Shown: positions 16,436-25,409, counted from the stretch's first letter. The stretch: DNA of 64,000 nucleotides from Pseudomonas citrullilanati (GCF_030580855.1 NZ_JAUQOP010000027.1:1-64000), one strand, 5' to 3'. The notes: generated from the sequence alone by a model not told the origin. Program-made: numbers and translations.

Positions 16436-16753
16436 ATGAAGTTTCTGTGCACCACCGCCGACTTGCCTGACAACGGCAGCCGCGGCTTCGTCCTCGATGG
16501 CCGCAAGGTGCTGGCTGTGCGCCGCGCCGGCCAGGCCTACGTCTATCTCAATCGGTGCCCGCACCGCGGCGTACCGCTGGAATGGCAACCCGACCAGTTC
16601 CTCGACCCCAGCGCCAGCCTGATTCGCTGCGCCACCCACGGCGCCTTGTTCCTGATCGAGAACGGCGAATGCGTGGCCGGCCCCTGTGCCGGTCAATTCC
16701 TGGAAGCGCTAGACACCCGGGAGGATGAGCAAGGGCTCTGGATCGAATGCTAG
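16436..16753 (+). CDS. Rieske [2Fe-2S] ferredoxin-like protein
   Basis: A 105-residue small Rieske protein with both cluster motifs, C-P-H (NRCPHRGVP) and C-x-x-H (RCATHGALF). It lacks a signal peptide, so it is cytoplasmic. Stand-alone Rieske proteins of this type pass electrons to oxygenases or reductases; the partner is not identifiable here. The start at 16436 gives the usual length, since the upstream extension is not Rieske-like. Its last 45 bases overlap the end of sfsA on the opposite strand. Confidence 0.88.
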   Translation: MKFLCTTADLPDNGSRGFVLDGRKVLAVRRAGQAYVYLNRCPHRGVPLEWQPDQFLDPSASLIRCATHGALFLIENGECVAGPCAGQFLEALDTREDEQGLWIEC

Positions 16754-17464
16754 GGGGGCCGACAGCACGGGCAACGGTCGATCGATCCACATCTGCTCGG
16801 GCGTCAGCGTGACACCGTAGGCCAGCACTTCCACGCCCGCCGCCATCGCTTCGCGCAGCGCCGCCGCGTAACCGGGGTCGATTTCGTGCGCCGGGCGCAC
16901 CGCCTCGATGCCGCTCAGGTTCACGCAATACAGTTGCACCGCCCGTACACCTTGCCGGGCCAGGCACGCCAGCTCGCGCAGGTGCTTGGCCCCGCGCAGG
17001 GTCACCGCATCGGGAAACGCCGCCACGGCGGTGCCATCGAAACCCAGCGTTACACTTTTGACTTCAACCCAAGCCGAGCCATCCGCGTAGTCGAGGCGAA
17101 AATCGATGCGGCTGTTTTCCTGACCATAGGCCACTTCGCGCTTGAGCCCGACAAATCCGTTCAATTCGCTGATGACCCCGCCACGCAGGGCCTCTTCGAC
17201 CAGGCTATTGGCCCGCGCGGTGTTGATGCAGGCCAGCCGTCCCTGCGGGGTTTCACCTATTTCCCAGGTGCCCGGCAGCTTGCGCTTGGGGTCGCTGGAC
17301 CGGCTGAACCAGACCCGCGCACCGGGCGCCATGCAATTGAGCATCGAGCCGGTGTTGGGACAGTGAATAGTGAGCAGTTCGCCCTGAACGGTCTCGATAT
17401 CCGCGAGAAAACGCTTGTAACGTCGAACCAGGCGACCTTCTTCCAGCGCAGGAGAAAAACGCAT
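16709..17464 (-). CDS. sfsA: SfsA family protein
   Basis: Homologue of E. coli SfsA, first described as a stimulator of maltose metabolism. It has an N-terminal OB-like DNA-binding fold (HCPNTGSMLNCM) and a nuclease-like core (SRIDFRLDYADGSAWVEVKSVTLG) with conserved Asp, Glu and Lys. The 251 residues include a C-terminal tail of about 15 not typical of the E. coli protein; that tail lies in the stretch overlapping the Rieske gene. It starts on the last base of the aminotransferase gene, so the two are coupled. Confidence 0.9.
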   Translation of the reverse strand: MRFSPALEEGRLVRRYKRFLADIETVQGELLTIHCPNTGSMLNCMAPGARVWFSRSSDPKRKLPGTWEIGETPQGRLACINTARANSLVEEALRGGVISELNGFVGLKREVAYGQENSRIDFRLDYADGSAWVEVKSVTLGFDGTAVAAFPDAVTLRGAKHLRELACLARQGVRAVQLYCVNLSGIEAVRPAHEIDPGYAAALREAMAAGVEVLAYGVTLTPEQMWIDRPLPVLSAPLAFDPEPLLILPGV

Positions 17465-18636
17465 CAGCCTTGCCAGCTCCGCAGCCCACGTTCGATGCGC
17501 GTCACCGCTTCCTGCAGTCGCTCCAGATTCTGGGTGTAGGCGAAGCGCACATGGTGGCCGGCCTGGTGGCGGCCGAAATCCAGGCCCGGAGTGAAGGCCA
17601 CGTGTTCGGTTTCCAGGAAGTGCTGGCAGAACGCGAACGCGTCGCCGCCGAAGGCGCTGATGTCGGCGTAGAGGTAGAACGCCCCTTCCGGCTCCACGGC
17701 AATCCCGAAACCCAGCGCCCGCAGGGCCGGCAGCAGGAAATCGCGGCGCAAGGCGAACTCGGCCCGCCGCTGCTCGAAGATCTCGATGGTGGCCGGTTCG
17801 AAGCAGGCCAGCGCCGCGTGCTGGGCCATGCTCGGCGCGCTGATGTAGAGGTTCTGCGCGAGCTTTTCCAGCTCGCTGACAGCCGCCGAGGGCGCCACCA
17901 GCCAGCCGAGCCGCCAGCCGGTCATGCCGAAATACTTGGAGAAACTGTTCAGGACAAAGGCGTCGTCATCGACTTCCAGCACGCTGGCGGCGTCGGTGCC
18001 GTAGGTCAGGCCGTGATAGATCTCGTCCACCACCAGGTGGCCGTTGTGCCCCTTGATGGCCTTGGACAACCCCGCCAGCTCGTCCCGGGAAAGAATCGTC
18101 CCGGTCGGATTGGCCGGCGACGCCACCAGCGCGCCGACGCTGTCCTGGTCCCAGTAGCGGTCCACCAGGTCCGGCGTCAGCTGATAACGCACGTCCGGGC
18201 CCACCGGTACCAACTGCGCCGCGCCCTCGACCAACCGCAGGAAGTGGCGGTTGCACGGGTAACCCGGATCGGCCAGCAGCCAATGCTTGCCCGGGTCCAC
18301 CAGCAGGGCACTGGCGAGCAGCAATGCGCCCGAGCCGCCCGGCGTCACCAGGATGCGTCGCGGATCGATCTCCACGCCATGGCGCTGGGCATAGAAACCG
18401 GCGATGGCCTCGCGCAACTCGGGAATGCCACGGGCGGCGGTGTAGCGGGTCTTGCCCGCGGCCAGCGCCGCCTGGCCGGCCTGGATGATCGGCTCGGCAG
18501 TGGTGAAGTCCGGCTCGCCGATCTCCAGGTGGATGACATCGTGCCCGGCCGCCTGCAGTTCGTTGGCCCGGGCCAGCAGCGCCATCACGTGGAACGGTTC
18601 GATGGCGCGGCTGCGCGCACTGTAGGGCTGAGCCAT
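17464..18636 (-). CDS. Class I/II PLP-dependent aminotransferase
   Basis: The 390-residue fold-type I aminotransferase carries the PLP-lysine motif SFSKYFGMTGWRLGW, the substrate-binding Asn in SPANPTGT and a Tyr/Asp pair in VVDEIYHGL. Aspartate-aminotransferase-like; the amino donor and acceptor cannot be told from sequence. Forms an operon with sfsA. AAGGAAGG lies just before the start, and a promoter candidate (CTGACT, 16 bases, TAGAAT) lies at 18666-18693. Confidence 0.88.
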   Translation of the reverse strand: MAQPYSARSRAIEPFHVMALLARANELQAAGHDVIHLEIGEPDFTTAEPIIQAGQAALAAGKTRYTAARGIPELREAIAGFYAQRHGVEIDPRRILVTPGGSGALLLASALLVDPGKHWLLADPGYPCNRHFLRLVEGAAQLVPVGPDVRYQLTPDLVDRYWDQDSVGALVASPANPTGTILSRDELAGLSKAIKGHNGHLVVDEIYHGLTYGTDAASVLEVDDDAFVLNSFSKYFGMTGWRLGWLVAPSAAVSELEKLAQNLYISAPSMAQHAALACFEPATIEIFEQRRAEFALRRDFLLPALRALGFGIAVEPEGAFYLYADISAFGGDAFAFCQHFLETEHVAFTPGLDFGRHQAGHHVRFAYTQNLERLQEAVTRIERGLRSWQG

Positions 18637-18988
18637 TAGCCTTCCTTACAAGGTCAAAAGAACCGATTCTACCCAACTCTCTCCACAAGTCAGAAACAAC
18701 GGCGGGAACGCAAGCGAACCCCAGGCGGTCTGAGGCCGTGGATTGCAGGAAATGACTCCGGCGATTGGCCCAGGCTTGACTAGAATCAAGCATTGAGCAG
18801 GATGACCTTTGCACCGAACCGAACCCGGCCCTGGGCTGCGAAGCCCCGCCCGCCGCAGGCTCGACAACCGGGAGTAGCGCGGCCCGATTCGATCTGGTAA
18901 GTTCGCCCGCTTGCAGCCGCAGGGCCGGCAGGTGTCGGTGATGGAGCAATCCTGCGTAGTGGATTACAAGAGTAGAGGCGGTCCATTC
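18637..18988. other. Intergenic region between aminotransferase and dksA
   Basis: No gene is visible in these 352 bases. They hold the aminotransferase promoter, a short inverted repeat CTTGA-CTAGAA-TCAAG (18775-18790) containing a possible -10 (TAGAAT) for dksA, and a GC-rich leader of about 200 bases before dksA. No convincing -35 for dksA was found. Confidence 0.5.
18666..18693 (-). promoter_or_regulatory. Candidate promoter of the aminotransferase-sfsA unit
   Basis: CTGACT (18688-18693) and TAGAAT (18666-18671) with 16 bases between, 29 bases before the start codon. Confidence 0.4.
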
Positions 18989-19432
18989 ATGCCCACCCAA
19001 GCAAAGCAGAATCAAAATCAGTCGCTCAGCGGGTTTGAGCCGTACGTCCCGCAAGCGGGCGAAGAGTACATGGGCGCCCCCATGCGCGCGCACTTCACCA
19101 AGATCCTGAACAAGTGGAAACAGGACTTGATGCAGGAAGTCGATCGCACCGTGGATCACATGAAAGACGAAGCGGCCAACTTCCCCGACCCGGCCGACCG
19201 TGCCAGCCAGGAAGAAGAATTCAGCCTCGAACTGCGCGCCCGTGACCGTGAGCGCAAGCTCATCAAGAAAATCGACAAGACCCTGCAACTGATCGAAGAC
19301 GAAGAGTACGGTTGGTGCGAGTCTTGCGGCATCGAGATCGGCATCCGCCGCCTGGAAGCCCGACCGACCGCCGACCTGTGCATCGATTGCAAGACCCTGG
19401 CGGAAATCAAGGAAAAACAGGTCGGCAAGTAA
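18989..19432 (+). CDS. dksA: RNA polymerase-binding transcription factor DksA
   Basis: Binds the RNA polymerase secondary channel and, with ppGpp, lowers rRNA and raises amino-acid promoter activity. The 147 residues show the coiled coil (about 35-110) with acidic tip residues DPAD, and the four-cysteine zinc finger CESC...CIDC (about 115-140). Start at 18989 (MPTQAKQNQ) follows an AGAGGCGG site and matches Pseudomonas relatives; an upstream ATG would add 26 unconserved residues. A terminator follows directly. The rRNA and tRNA promoters in this window, with GC-rich discriminators, are expected targets. Confidence 0.96.
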   Translation: MPTQAKQNQNQSLSGFEPYVPQAGEEYMGAPMRAHFTKILNKWKQDLMQEVDRTVDHMKDEAANFPDPADRASQEEEFSLELRARDRERKLIKKIDKTLQLIEDEEYGWCESCGIEIGIRRLEARPTADLCIDCKTLAEIKEKQVGK

Positions 19433-19450
19433 TTGCCCGGGCTGTGATGA

Positions 19451-19479
19451 AAACGGAGCGTTCATACGCTCCGTTTTTT
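19451..19479 (+). terminator. Terminator of dksA
   Basis: Nine-base stem AACGGAGCG/CGCTCCGTT with loop TTCATA and six T, 19 bases after the stop codon. Confidence 0.9.
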
Positions 19480-19518
19480 GTTTCCGACATGCACATTGGA
19501 ACATCGGATACCCGATAC

Positions 19519-19640
19519 CTTGTGGCGAGGGGATTTATCCCCGTTGGGACGCGAAGCGGCCCTGAAACCTACCCCCTCGGTGCATCAGGCGTTTGGGTCT
19601 GCTTCCGCAGCCCGACGGGGATAAATCCCCTCGCCACAAG
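19519..19640. repeat. Long inverted repeat with 25-base arms
   Basis: Arms CTTGTGGCGAGGGGATTTATCCCCG region (19519-19543) and its exact reverse complement (19616-19640) flank about 72 bases. Each arm contains its own small palindrome (GGGGATTTATCCCC). A second copy with the same arms lies at 34083-34217. Such elements are frequent in intergenic regions of P. fluorescens-group genomes. Confidence 0.85.
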
Positions 19641-19673
19641 ACCGTGCCTGACTTAAAAAAGTAACAATTGCCC

Positions 19674-20564
19674 ATGACTGCTGCCTCCTCCTACATCGGC
19701 CGCTTTGCCCCCACCCCCAGCGGCCACTTGCATTTCGGCTCGCTGGTCGCCGCGCTGGCGTCGTACCTGGACGCCCGGGCCGTGGGCGGGCGCTGGTTGT
19801 TGCGCATGGAAGACCTAGACCCGCCCCGGGAAGAACCCGGCGCCCAGGCGGCGATCCTGCGGGCCCTGGAAAGCTACGGCTTTGAATGGGACGGCGAAAT
19901 GGTGCGCCAGAGCGAGCGTCACGAGGCCTACCAGCAGGTGATCACCCGGCTGCTCAGCCAAGGCCTGGCCTACGCCTGCACCTGTTCGCGCAAGCAGTTG
20001 GAAGCGTACCAGGGCATCTACCCGGGGCTCTGCCGCAATGCCGGGCACGGCACCGAGGACGCCGCCATCCGCGTGCGCGTGCCGGAGCTCGAATACCACT
20101 TCAGCGACCGGGTCCAGGGCGAGTTCCGCCAGCACCTGGGCCGCGAGGCGGGTGACTTCGTGATCCGCCGCCGCGACGGGCTCTACGCCTATCAACTGGC
20201 CGTGGTGCTGGACGATGCCTGGCAAGGCGTGACCGATATCGTGCGTGGCGCCGACCTGCTGGACTCGACGCCGCGCCAGTTGTACCTGCAAGAACTGCTC
20301 GGGCTGCCCCAACCGCGCTACCTGCACGTGCCGTTGATCACCCAGCCCGACGGGCACAAACTGGGCAAATCCTACCGTTCACCGCCGCTGGCGGCCGACC
20401 AGGCCACGCCGCTGCTGTTGCGGGCCCTGCGCGCATTGGGCCAGCAACCGGGGCCCGAACTGGCCGACGCCAGCCCCCGGGAACTGCTGGCCTGGGGCAT
20501 GCGCCACTGGGAGGCGGGCAGGATCCCGCGCACGCTGAGCCTGCCGGAAGCGCAAATCCGTTGA
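19674..20564 (+). CDS. gluQ: Glutamyl-Q tRNA(Asp) synthetase
   Basis: Paralogue of the glutamyl-tRNA synthetase catalytic core that glutamylates the queuosine base at position 34 of tRNA-Asp. It has the HIGH-like motif (FAPTPSGHLHFGSL), zinc ligands in YACTCSRKQLEAY and PGLCR, and the KLGKS version of KMSKS. The anticodon-binding domain is missing, as expected; 296 residues. I prefer the ATG at 19674 over a TTG two codons upstream. Conserved downstream of dksA in many proteobacteria. Confidence 0.94.
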   Translation: MTAASSYIGRFAPTPSGHLHFGSLVAALASYLDARAVGGRWLLRMEDLDPPREEPGAQAAILRALESYGFEWDGEMVRQSERHEAYQQVITRLLSQGLAYACTCSRKQLEAYQGIYPGLCRNAGHGTEDAAIRVRVPELEYHFSDRVQGEFRQHLGREAGDFVIRRRDGLYAYQLAVVLDDAWQGVTDIVRGADLLDSTPRQLYLQELLGLPQPRYLHVPLITQPDGHKLGKSYRSPPLAADQATPLLLRALRALGQQPGPELADASPRELLAWGMRHWEAGRIPRTLSLPEAQIR

Positions 20565-20642
20565 CGGCCCTTGCAGCCTGGCGCCCATCCGTTACCATCG
20601 CCGCACGTTTTCGGGCACGTGCACCCATATAGAGAGGCCGGG

Positions 20643-20819
20643 ATGTACATCTATCGCTTGGTCCTGCTGCTGGTAGTGGGGATTTACCTGTTTTCCCCGG
20701 CCATCATGGATTGGTGGATCGATGCCACGGGTGCCTGGTATCGACCGTATCTGCTATGGCTGATCCTGATTGTCGTGACCTTCATCCTGCAGAGCCAAAA
20801 AGATGCCGATGAGCTTTAG
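20643..20819 (+). CDS. cbrX: Small membrane protein CbrX
   Basis: The 58-residue protein has two hydrophobic helices (about 4-22 and 36-51) and a charged C-terminus (QSQKDADEL). The start at 20643 follows GAGAGGCCGGG. Its end overlaps the cbrA start by 17 bases (or 11 if the second ATG is used), indicating translational coupling. A small gene in this place in other pseudomonads has been named cbrX and affects cbrA expression; I assign the name from position, size and overlap. Confidence 0.75.
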   Translation: MYIYRLVLLLVVGIYLFSPAIMDWWIDATGAWYRPYLLWLILIVVTFILQSQKDADEL

Positions 20820-23757
20820 CCTGACCCAGATGATCCTGATCAGCGCCGCCTACCTGGCCGTGCTGTTCAGCGTGGCCTGGGTCAGCGAACGGGGCATGAT
20901 CCCCCGGGCGATCATCCGCCACCCGCTGACCTATACCTTGTCGCTGGGCGTCTACGCCAGCGCCTGGGCGTTCTACGGCACGGTCGGCCTGGCCTACCAG
21001 TACGGCTATGGCTTCCTGTCCAGTTACCTTGGCGTATCCGGAGCGTTCCTGCTGGCGCCGGTGCTGCTCTACCCGATCCTGAAAATCACCCGCACCTACC
21101 AACTGTCATCGCTGGCCGACCTGTTCGCCTTTCGTTTTCGCAGCACCTGGGCCGGCGCGCTGACCACGATCTTCATGCTGGTCGGGGTATTGCCGTTGCT
21201 GGCCCTGCAAATCCAGGCCGTCGCCGACTCCATCAGCATCCTGACCGGCGAACCGGTGCAGCACCGCGTGGCGCTGAGCTTTTGCGGCCTGATCATCCTG
21301 TTCACGATTTTCTTCGGCTCCCGGCACATCGCCACCCGTGAAAAGCACGAAGGCCTGGTGTTCGCGATCGCCTTCGAATCGGTGATCAAGCTGATCGCCA
21401 TCGGCGGCGTCGGCCTCTATGCGCTGTACGGTGTATTCGATGGCCCGCAGCAACTGGAAGTCTGGTTGCTGCAGAACCAGACCGCCCTCGCCGCCCTGCA
21501 CACCCCGCTGCAGGAAGGCCCATGGCGCACGCTGCTGCTGGTGTTCTTCGCGTCGGCGATCGTCATGCCGCACATGTACCACATGACCTTTACCGAAAAC
21601 CTCAATCCGCGCTCGCTGGTCAGCGCGAGCTGGGGCCTGCCGCTGTTCCTGCTGCTGATGAGCCTGGCGGTGCCGCTAATCCTGTGGGCCGGGTTGAAAC
21701 TGGGGGCCAGCACCAACCCCGAGTACTTCACCCTGGGCATCGGCCTGGCGGCCAACAGCAAGGCCCTCGCCCTGCTGGCCTACGTCGGCGGCCTGTCGGC
21801 GGCGAGCGGCCTGATCATCGTCACCACGCTGGCGCTGTCCGGGATGGCCCTCAACCACCTGGTGCTGCCGCTCTACCAGCCACCGGCCGAAGGCAACATC
21901 TACCGCTGGCTGAAGTGGACGCGCCGGGCGTTGATCGTGGCGATCATCATGGCCGGCTACGGCTTCTACCTGATACTGGGCGACGGCCAGGACCTGGCGA
22001 ACCTGGGCATCGTCGCCTTCGTGGCCACCTTGCAATTTTTGCCCGGCGTGCTGTCGGTGCTGTACTGGCCGACCGCCAATCGCCGCGGTTTCATCGCCGG
22101 CCTGCTGGCGGGCATCCTGGTGTGGCTGGTGGCGATGCTGTTGCCGCTGATGGGCAACCTGCAGGGGTTCTACATCCCGCTGTTGAACATGATCTACGTG
22201 CTCGACGACACCAGCTGGCACATGGCAGCCATCGCCTCCCTGGCGGCGAACGTTCTGATGTTCACGCTGATCTCGCTGTTCACCAACGCCAGTAGCGAAG
22301 AAGCCAGCGCCGCCGAAGCCTGCGCGGTGGACAACGTCCGCCGCCCGCAGCGGCGCGAACTGCACGCCGCCTCGCCCCAGGAGTTCGCCACGCAACTGGC
22401 CAAGCCCCTCGGCGCCAAGGCCGCACAGAAGGAAGTCGAGCAGGCCTTGCGCGACCTGTACCTGCCCTTTGACGAACGTCGCCCGTATGCCTTGCGGCGC
22501 CTGCGCGACCGGATCGAAGCCAACCTGTCCGGCCTGATGGGCCCCAGCGTGGCCCAGGACATGGTCGAGACGTTCCTGCCCTACAAGGCCGGCGGCGAAA
22601 ACTATGTGACCGAGGACATCCACTTCATCGAAAGCCGCCTCGAAGACTATCACTCGCGCCTCACCGGCCTGGCCGCCGAACTGGACGCCCTGCGCCGCTA
22701 CCACCGCCAGACCCTGCAGGAATTGCCGATGGGCGTGTGCTCCCTGGCCAAGGACCAGGAGATCCTGATGTGGAACAAGGCCATGGAAGAACTGACCGGG
22801 ATCGCCGCCCAACGCGTGGTCGGTTCCCGCCTGAGTACCCTGGGCGAACCCTGGAAAGGCCTGCTGCAAGGCTTCATCGACCTGCCAGACGAACACTTGC
22901 ACAAGCAGCACCTGGCCCTCGACGGACAGACCCGTTGGCTGAACCTGCACAAGGCGGCGATCGACGAGCCGCTGGCGCCCGGCAACAGCGGCCTGGTGCT
23001 GCTGGTGGAAGACCTGACCGAAACGCAGATGCTCGAAGACAAGCTGGTTCACTCCGAACGCCTGGCCAGCATCGGCCGGCTGGCCGCCGGGGTAGCCCAC
23101 GAGATCGGCAACCCGATCACCGGCATCGCTTGCCTGGCGCAGAACCTGCGTGAAGAGCGCGAGGACGACAGCGAACTGACGGAGATCAGCGGCCAGATCC
23201 TCGAACAGACCAAGCGGGTGTCGCGCATCGTCCAGTCGCTGATGAGCTTTGCCCATGCCGGCGGCCACCAGCACAACGACGAGGCCGTCTGTCTGGCCGA
23301 AGTGGCCCAGGATGCCATTGGTCTGCTGGCCCTTAACCGACGCAATTTCGAAGTGCAATTCTTCAACCTGTGCGATCCGGATCACTGGGTCGACGGCGAT
23401 CCCCAGCGGCTTGCCCAGGTGCTGATCAACTTGCTGTCCAACGCCCGTGACGCCACGCCGGCCGGCAGTGCGGTACGGGTCAAGAGCGAAGCCAGCGAAC
23501 ACACGATCGACCTGATCGTCGAAGACGAAGGCAGCGGCATCCCACAGAACATCATGGACCGATTGTTCGAACCTTTCTTCACCACCAAGGATCCTGGCGA
23601 AGGCACCGGTCTGGGCCTCGCACTGGTCTATTCCATCGTTGAAGAGCATTATGGACAAATCACCATCGACAGCCCGGCCGATGTACAGAGCCAACGCGGC
23701 ACCCGTATCCGGGTGACCTTGCCGCGTCATGTCGAAGCGACGTCCGCTGTGAACTGA
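20803..23757 (+). CDS. cbrA: CbrA sensor histidine kinase with transporter-like input domain
   Basis: Sensor of the CbrAB system controlling carbon and nitrogen use. The first about 500 residues form an SLC5/sodium:solute symporter-like domain of about 13 membrane helices, followed by a STAC-like linker, a PAS domain (about 635-750), and the kinase core: His766 in GVAHEIGNP, N box NLLSNARDAT, G1 EDEGSGIP and G2 EGTGLGLAL. The 984 residues match CbrA. Histidine uptake by the transporter domain has been reported for relatives. Followed 22 bases later by cbrB. Confidence 0.96.
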   Translation: MPMSFSLTQMILISAAYLAVLFSVAWVSERGMIPRAIIRHPLTYTLSLGVYASAWAFYGTVGLAYQYGYGFLSSYLGVSGAFLLAPVLLYPILKITRTYQLSSLADLFAFRFRSTWAGALTTIFMLVGVLPLLALQIQAVADSISILTGEPVQHRVALSFCGLIILFTIFFGSRHIATREKHEGLVFAIAFESVIKLIAIGGVGLYALYGVFDGPQQLEVWLLQNQTALAALHTPLQEGPWRTLLLVFFASAIVMPHMYHMTFTENLNPRSLVSASWGLPLFLLLMSLAVPLILWAGLKLGASTNPEYFTLGIGLAANSKALALLAYVGGLSAASGLIIVTTLALSGMALNHLVLPLYQPPAEGNIYRWLKWTRRALIVAIIMAGYGFYLILGDGQDLANLGIVAFVATLQFLPGVLSVLYWPTANRRGFIAGLLAGILVWLVAMLLPLMGNLQGFYIPLLNMIYVLDDTSWHMAAIASLAANVLMFTLISLFTNASSEEASAAEACAVDNVRRPQRRELHAASPQEFATQLAKPLGAKAAQKEVEQALRDLYLPFDERRPYALRRLRDRIEANLSGLMGPSVAQDMVETFLPYKAGGENYVTEDIHFIESRLEDYHSRLTGLAAELDALRRYHRQTLQELPMGVCSLAKDQEILMWNKAMEELTGIAAQRVVGSRLSTLGEPWKGLLQGFIDLPDEHLHKQHLALDGQTRWLNLHKAAIDEPLAPGNSGLVLLVEDLTETQMLEDKLVHSERLASIGRLAAGVAHEIGNPITGIACLAQNLREEREDDSELTEISGQILEQTKRVSRIVQSLMSFAHAGGHQHNDEAVCLAEVAQDAIGLLALNRRNFEVQFFNLCDPDHWVDGDPQRLAQVLINLLSNARDATPAGSAVRVKSEASEHTIDLIVEDEGSGIPQNIMDRLFEPFFTTKDPGEGTGLGLALVYSIVEEHYGQITIDSPADVQSQRGTRIRVTLPRHVEATSAVN

Positions 23758-23779
23758 GACCGTCGAGAGAATCGAATCA

Positions 23780-25216
23780 ATGCCGCACATTTTGATCGTC
23801 GAAGACGAAACAATTATCCGCTCCGCCTTGCGCCGCCTGCTGGAACGCAACCAGTACCAGGTCAGCGAAGCCGGTTCCGTGCAGGAAGCACAAGAGCGTT
23901 TCAGCATTCCCACGTTTGACCTGATCGTCAGCGACCTGCGCCTGCCTGGCGCCCCCGGCACCGAGCTGATCAAGCTCGGCCAGGGCACGCCGGTCCTGAT
24001 CATGACCAGCTACGCCAGCCTGCGCTCGGCGGTGGACTCCATGAAGATGGGCGCGGTGGACTACATCGCCAAACCGTTCGACCACGACGAGATGCTCCAG
24101 GCCGTGGCTCGCATCCTGCGCGATCGGCAAGCGGCGAGCAGCCATTCGTCGGAACCTGCCGGCAAGGCCAGCGCCCCCGTCAAAGGTGGCGCCAGCAACA
24201 GCAATGGCGAAATCGGCATCATCGGTTCCTGCCCACCGATGCAGGACCTGTATGGCAAGATCCGCAAGGTCGCGCCGACCGACTCCAACGTCCTGATCCA
24301 GGGCGAATCCGGCACCGGCAAGGAACTGGTCGCCCGCGCCCTGCACAACCTCTCGCGCCGGGCCAAGGCGCCGATGATTTCGGTGAACTGCGCGGCTATT
24401 CCGGAAAGCCTGATCGAGTCCGAACTGTTCGGCCACGAGAAAGGCGCGTTCACCGGCGCCAGCGCCGGACGCGCCGGGCTGGTGGAGGCGGCGGATGGCG
24501 GCACGCTGTTCCTCGATGAAATCGGCGAACTGCCCCTGGAGGCCCAGGCCCGCCTGTTGCGGGTGCTCCAGGAGGGCGAGATCCGCCGGGTGGGCTCGGT
24601 GCAATCGCAGAAAGTCGACGTACGGTTGATCGCGGCGACCCACCGTGACCTCAAGAGCCTGGCGAAGATCGGCCAGTTCCGAGAAGACCTGTATTACCGC
24701 CTGCACGTAATCGCCTTGAAGCTGCCGGCCCTGCGCGAGCGTGGCGCGGACGTCAATGAAATCGCCCAGGCCTTCCTCGCCCGCCAGAGTGCGCGAGTCA
24801 ACCGCACCGACCTCAAGTTCGCCCCGGATGCCGAACAGGTCATTCGTCACTACAGCTGGCCGGGTAACGTCCGGGAGCTGGAAAACGCCGTCGAACGCGC
24901 GGTGATCCTGTGCGAGAGCCCGGAAATTTCCGCCGACCTGCTGGGCATCGACATCGAGCTGGGGGACCTGGACGACGAAGAGTTCATCGGCCTGGCACCG
25001 CAGCACGGCGGTAACGGCGCCAACAACACCAGCCACGAGCCCACCGAGGACCTGTCCCTGGAGGACTACTTCCAGCATTTCGTCCTGGAGCACCAGGACC
25101 ACATGACCGAGACCGAACTGGCCCGCAAGCTGGGCGTCAGCCGCAAGTGCCTGTGGGAACGCCGCCAACGCCTGGGCATCCCACGGCGCAAGACCGGGGT
25201 GGCCAGCGAAAGCTGA
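23780..25216 (+). CDS. cbrB: CbrB sigma-54-dependent response regulator
   Basis: NtrC-family activator. Receiver domain with phosphorylation site Asp52 (LIVSDLRLPG) and acidic pocket VEDE; AAA+ domain with Walker A GESGTGKE (about 175), the sigma-54 contact loop GAFTGA, and Walker B GTLFLDE; C-terminal Fis-type helix-turn-helix (ELARKLGVSRKCLWERRQ). Its main known target is the sRNA gene crcZ, which starts 193 bases downstream and has a matching palindrome and -24/-12 promoter. A terminator follows at 25288-25324. Confidence 0.96.
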   Translation: MPHILIVEDETIIRSALRRLLERNQYQVSEAGSVQEAQERFSIPTFDLIVSDLRLPGAPGTELIKLGQGTPVLIMTSYASLRSAVDSMKMGAVDYIAKPFDHDEMLQAVARILRDRQAASSHSSEPAGKASAPVKGGASNSNGEIGIIGSCPPMQDLYGKIRKVAPTDSNVLIQGESGTGKELVARALHNLSRRAKAPMISVNCAAIPESLIESELFGHEKGAFTGASAGRAGLVEAADGGTLFLDEIGELPLEAQARLLRVLQEGEIRRVGSVQSQKVDVRLIAATHRDLKSLAKIGQFREDLYYRLHVIALKLPALRERGADVNEIAQAFLARQSARVNRTDLKFAPDAEQVIRHYSWPGNVRELENAVERAVILCESPEISADLLGIDIELGDLDDEEFIGLAPQHGGNGANNTSHEPTEDLSLEDYFQHFVLEHQDHMTETELARKLGVSRKCLWERRQRLGIPRRKTGVASES

Positions 25217-25259
25217 CGGGGGAAGGCACGGCTCGCTGAGCCATTGAATGTGAAAAAAC

Positions 25260-25285
25260 TGTTACCTCAGCTTTTTCACGTAACA
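25260..25285 (+). promoter_or_regulatory. CbrB-type upstream activator palindrome for crcZ
   Basis: A perfect dyad TGTTAC-N14-GTAACA lies 100 to 125 bases upstream of the crcZ -24 box, the usual distance for an NtrC-type enhancer. This agrees with the CbrB subsite pattern I recall from Pseudomonas crcZ promoters. A further GTAAC half-site lies at 25302-25306 in the cbrB terminator loop. Confidence 0.75.
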
Positions 25286-25287
25286 GA

Positions 25288-25324
25288 AGCCGGGGTTTAC
25301 GGTAACGAAACCCCGGCTTTTTTT
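25288..25324 (+). terminator. Terminator of cbrB
   Basis: Stem AGCCGGGGTTT paired with GAAACCCCGGCT, loop ACGGTAAC, followed by a run of T. It sits between the CbrB site and the crcZ promoter, so crcZ is insulated from cbrXAB transcription. Confidence 0.88.
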
Positions 25325-25384
25325 CGCCCCGCAAAAATGGCTATAACCATAGAACCCCCGGTTTCGCTGGGCTTTGCAAAAGTT

Positions 25385-25398
25385 GGCACGCACCCTGC
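25385..25398 (+). promoter_or_regulatory. Sigma-54 promoter of crcZ
   Basis: TTGGCACGCACCCTGCT: GG at 25385-25386 and GC at 25397-25398 have exactly ten bases between, as in the -24/-12 consensus TGGCAC-N5-TTGC. Confidence 0.88.
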
Positions 25399-25409
25399 TA
25401 TAGCTTTGG

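Noticed and set aside
21676..24003. 775-codon minus-strand frame opposite cbrA/cbrB
   Set aside because: Antisense shadow; cbrA and cbrB have full domain support.
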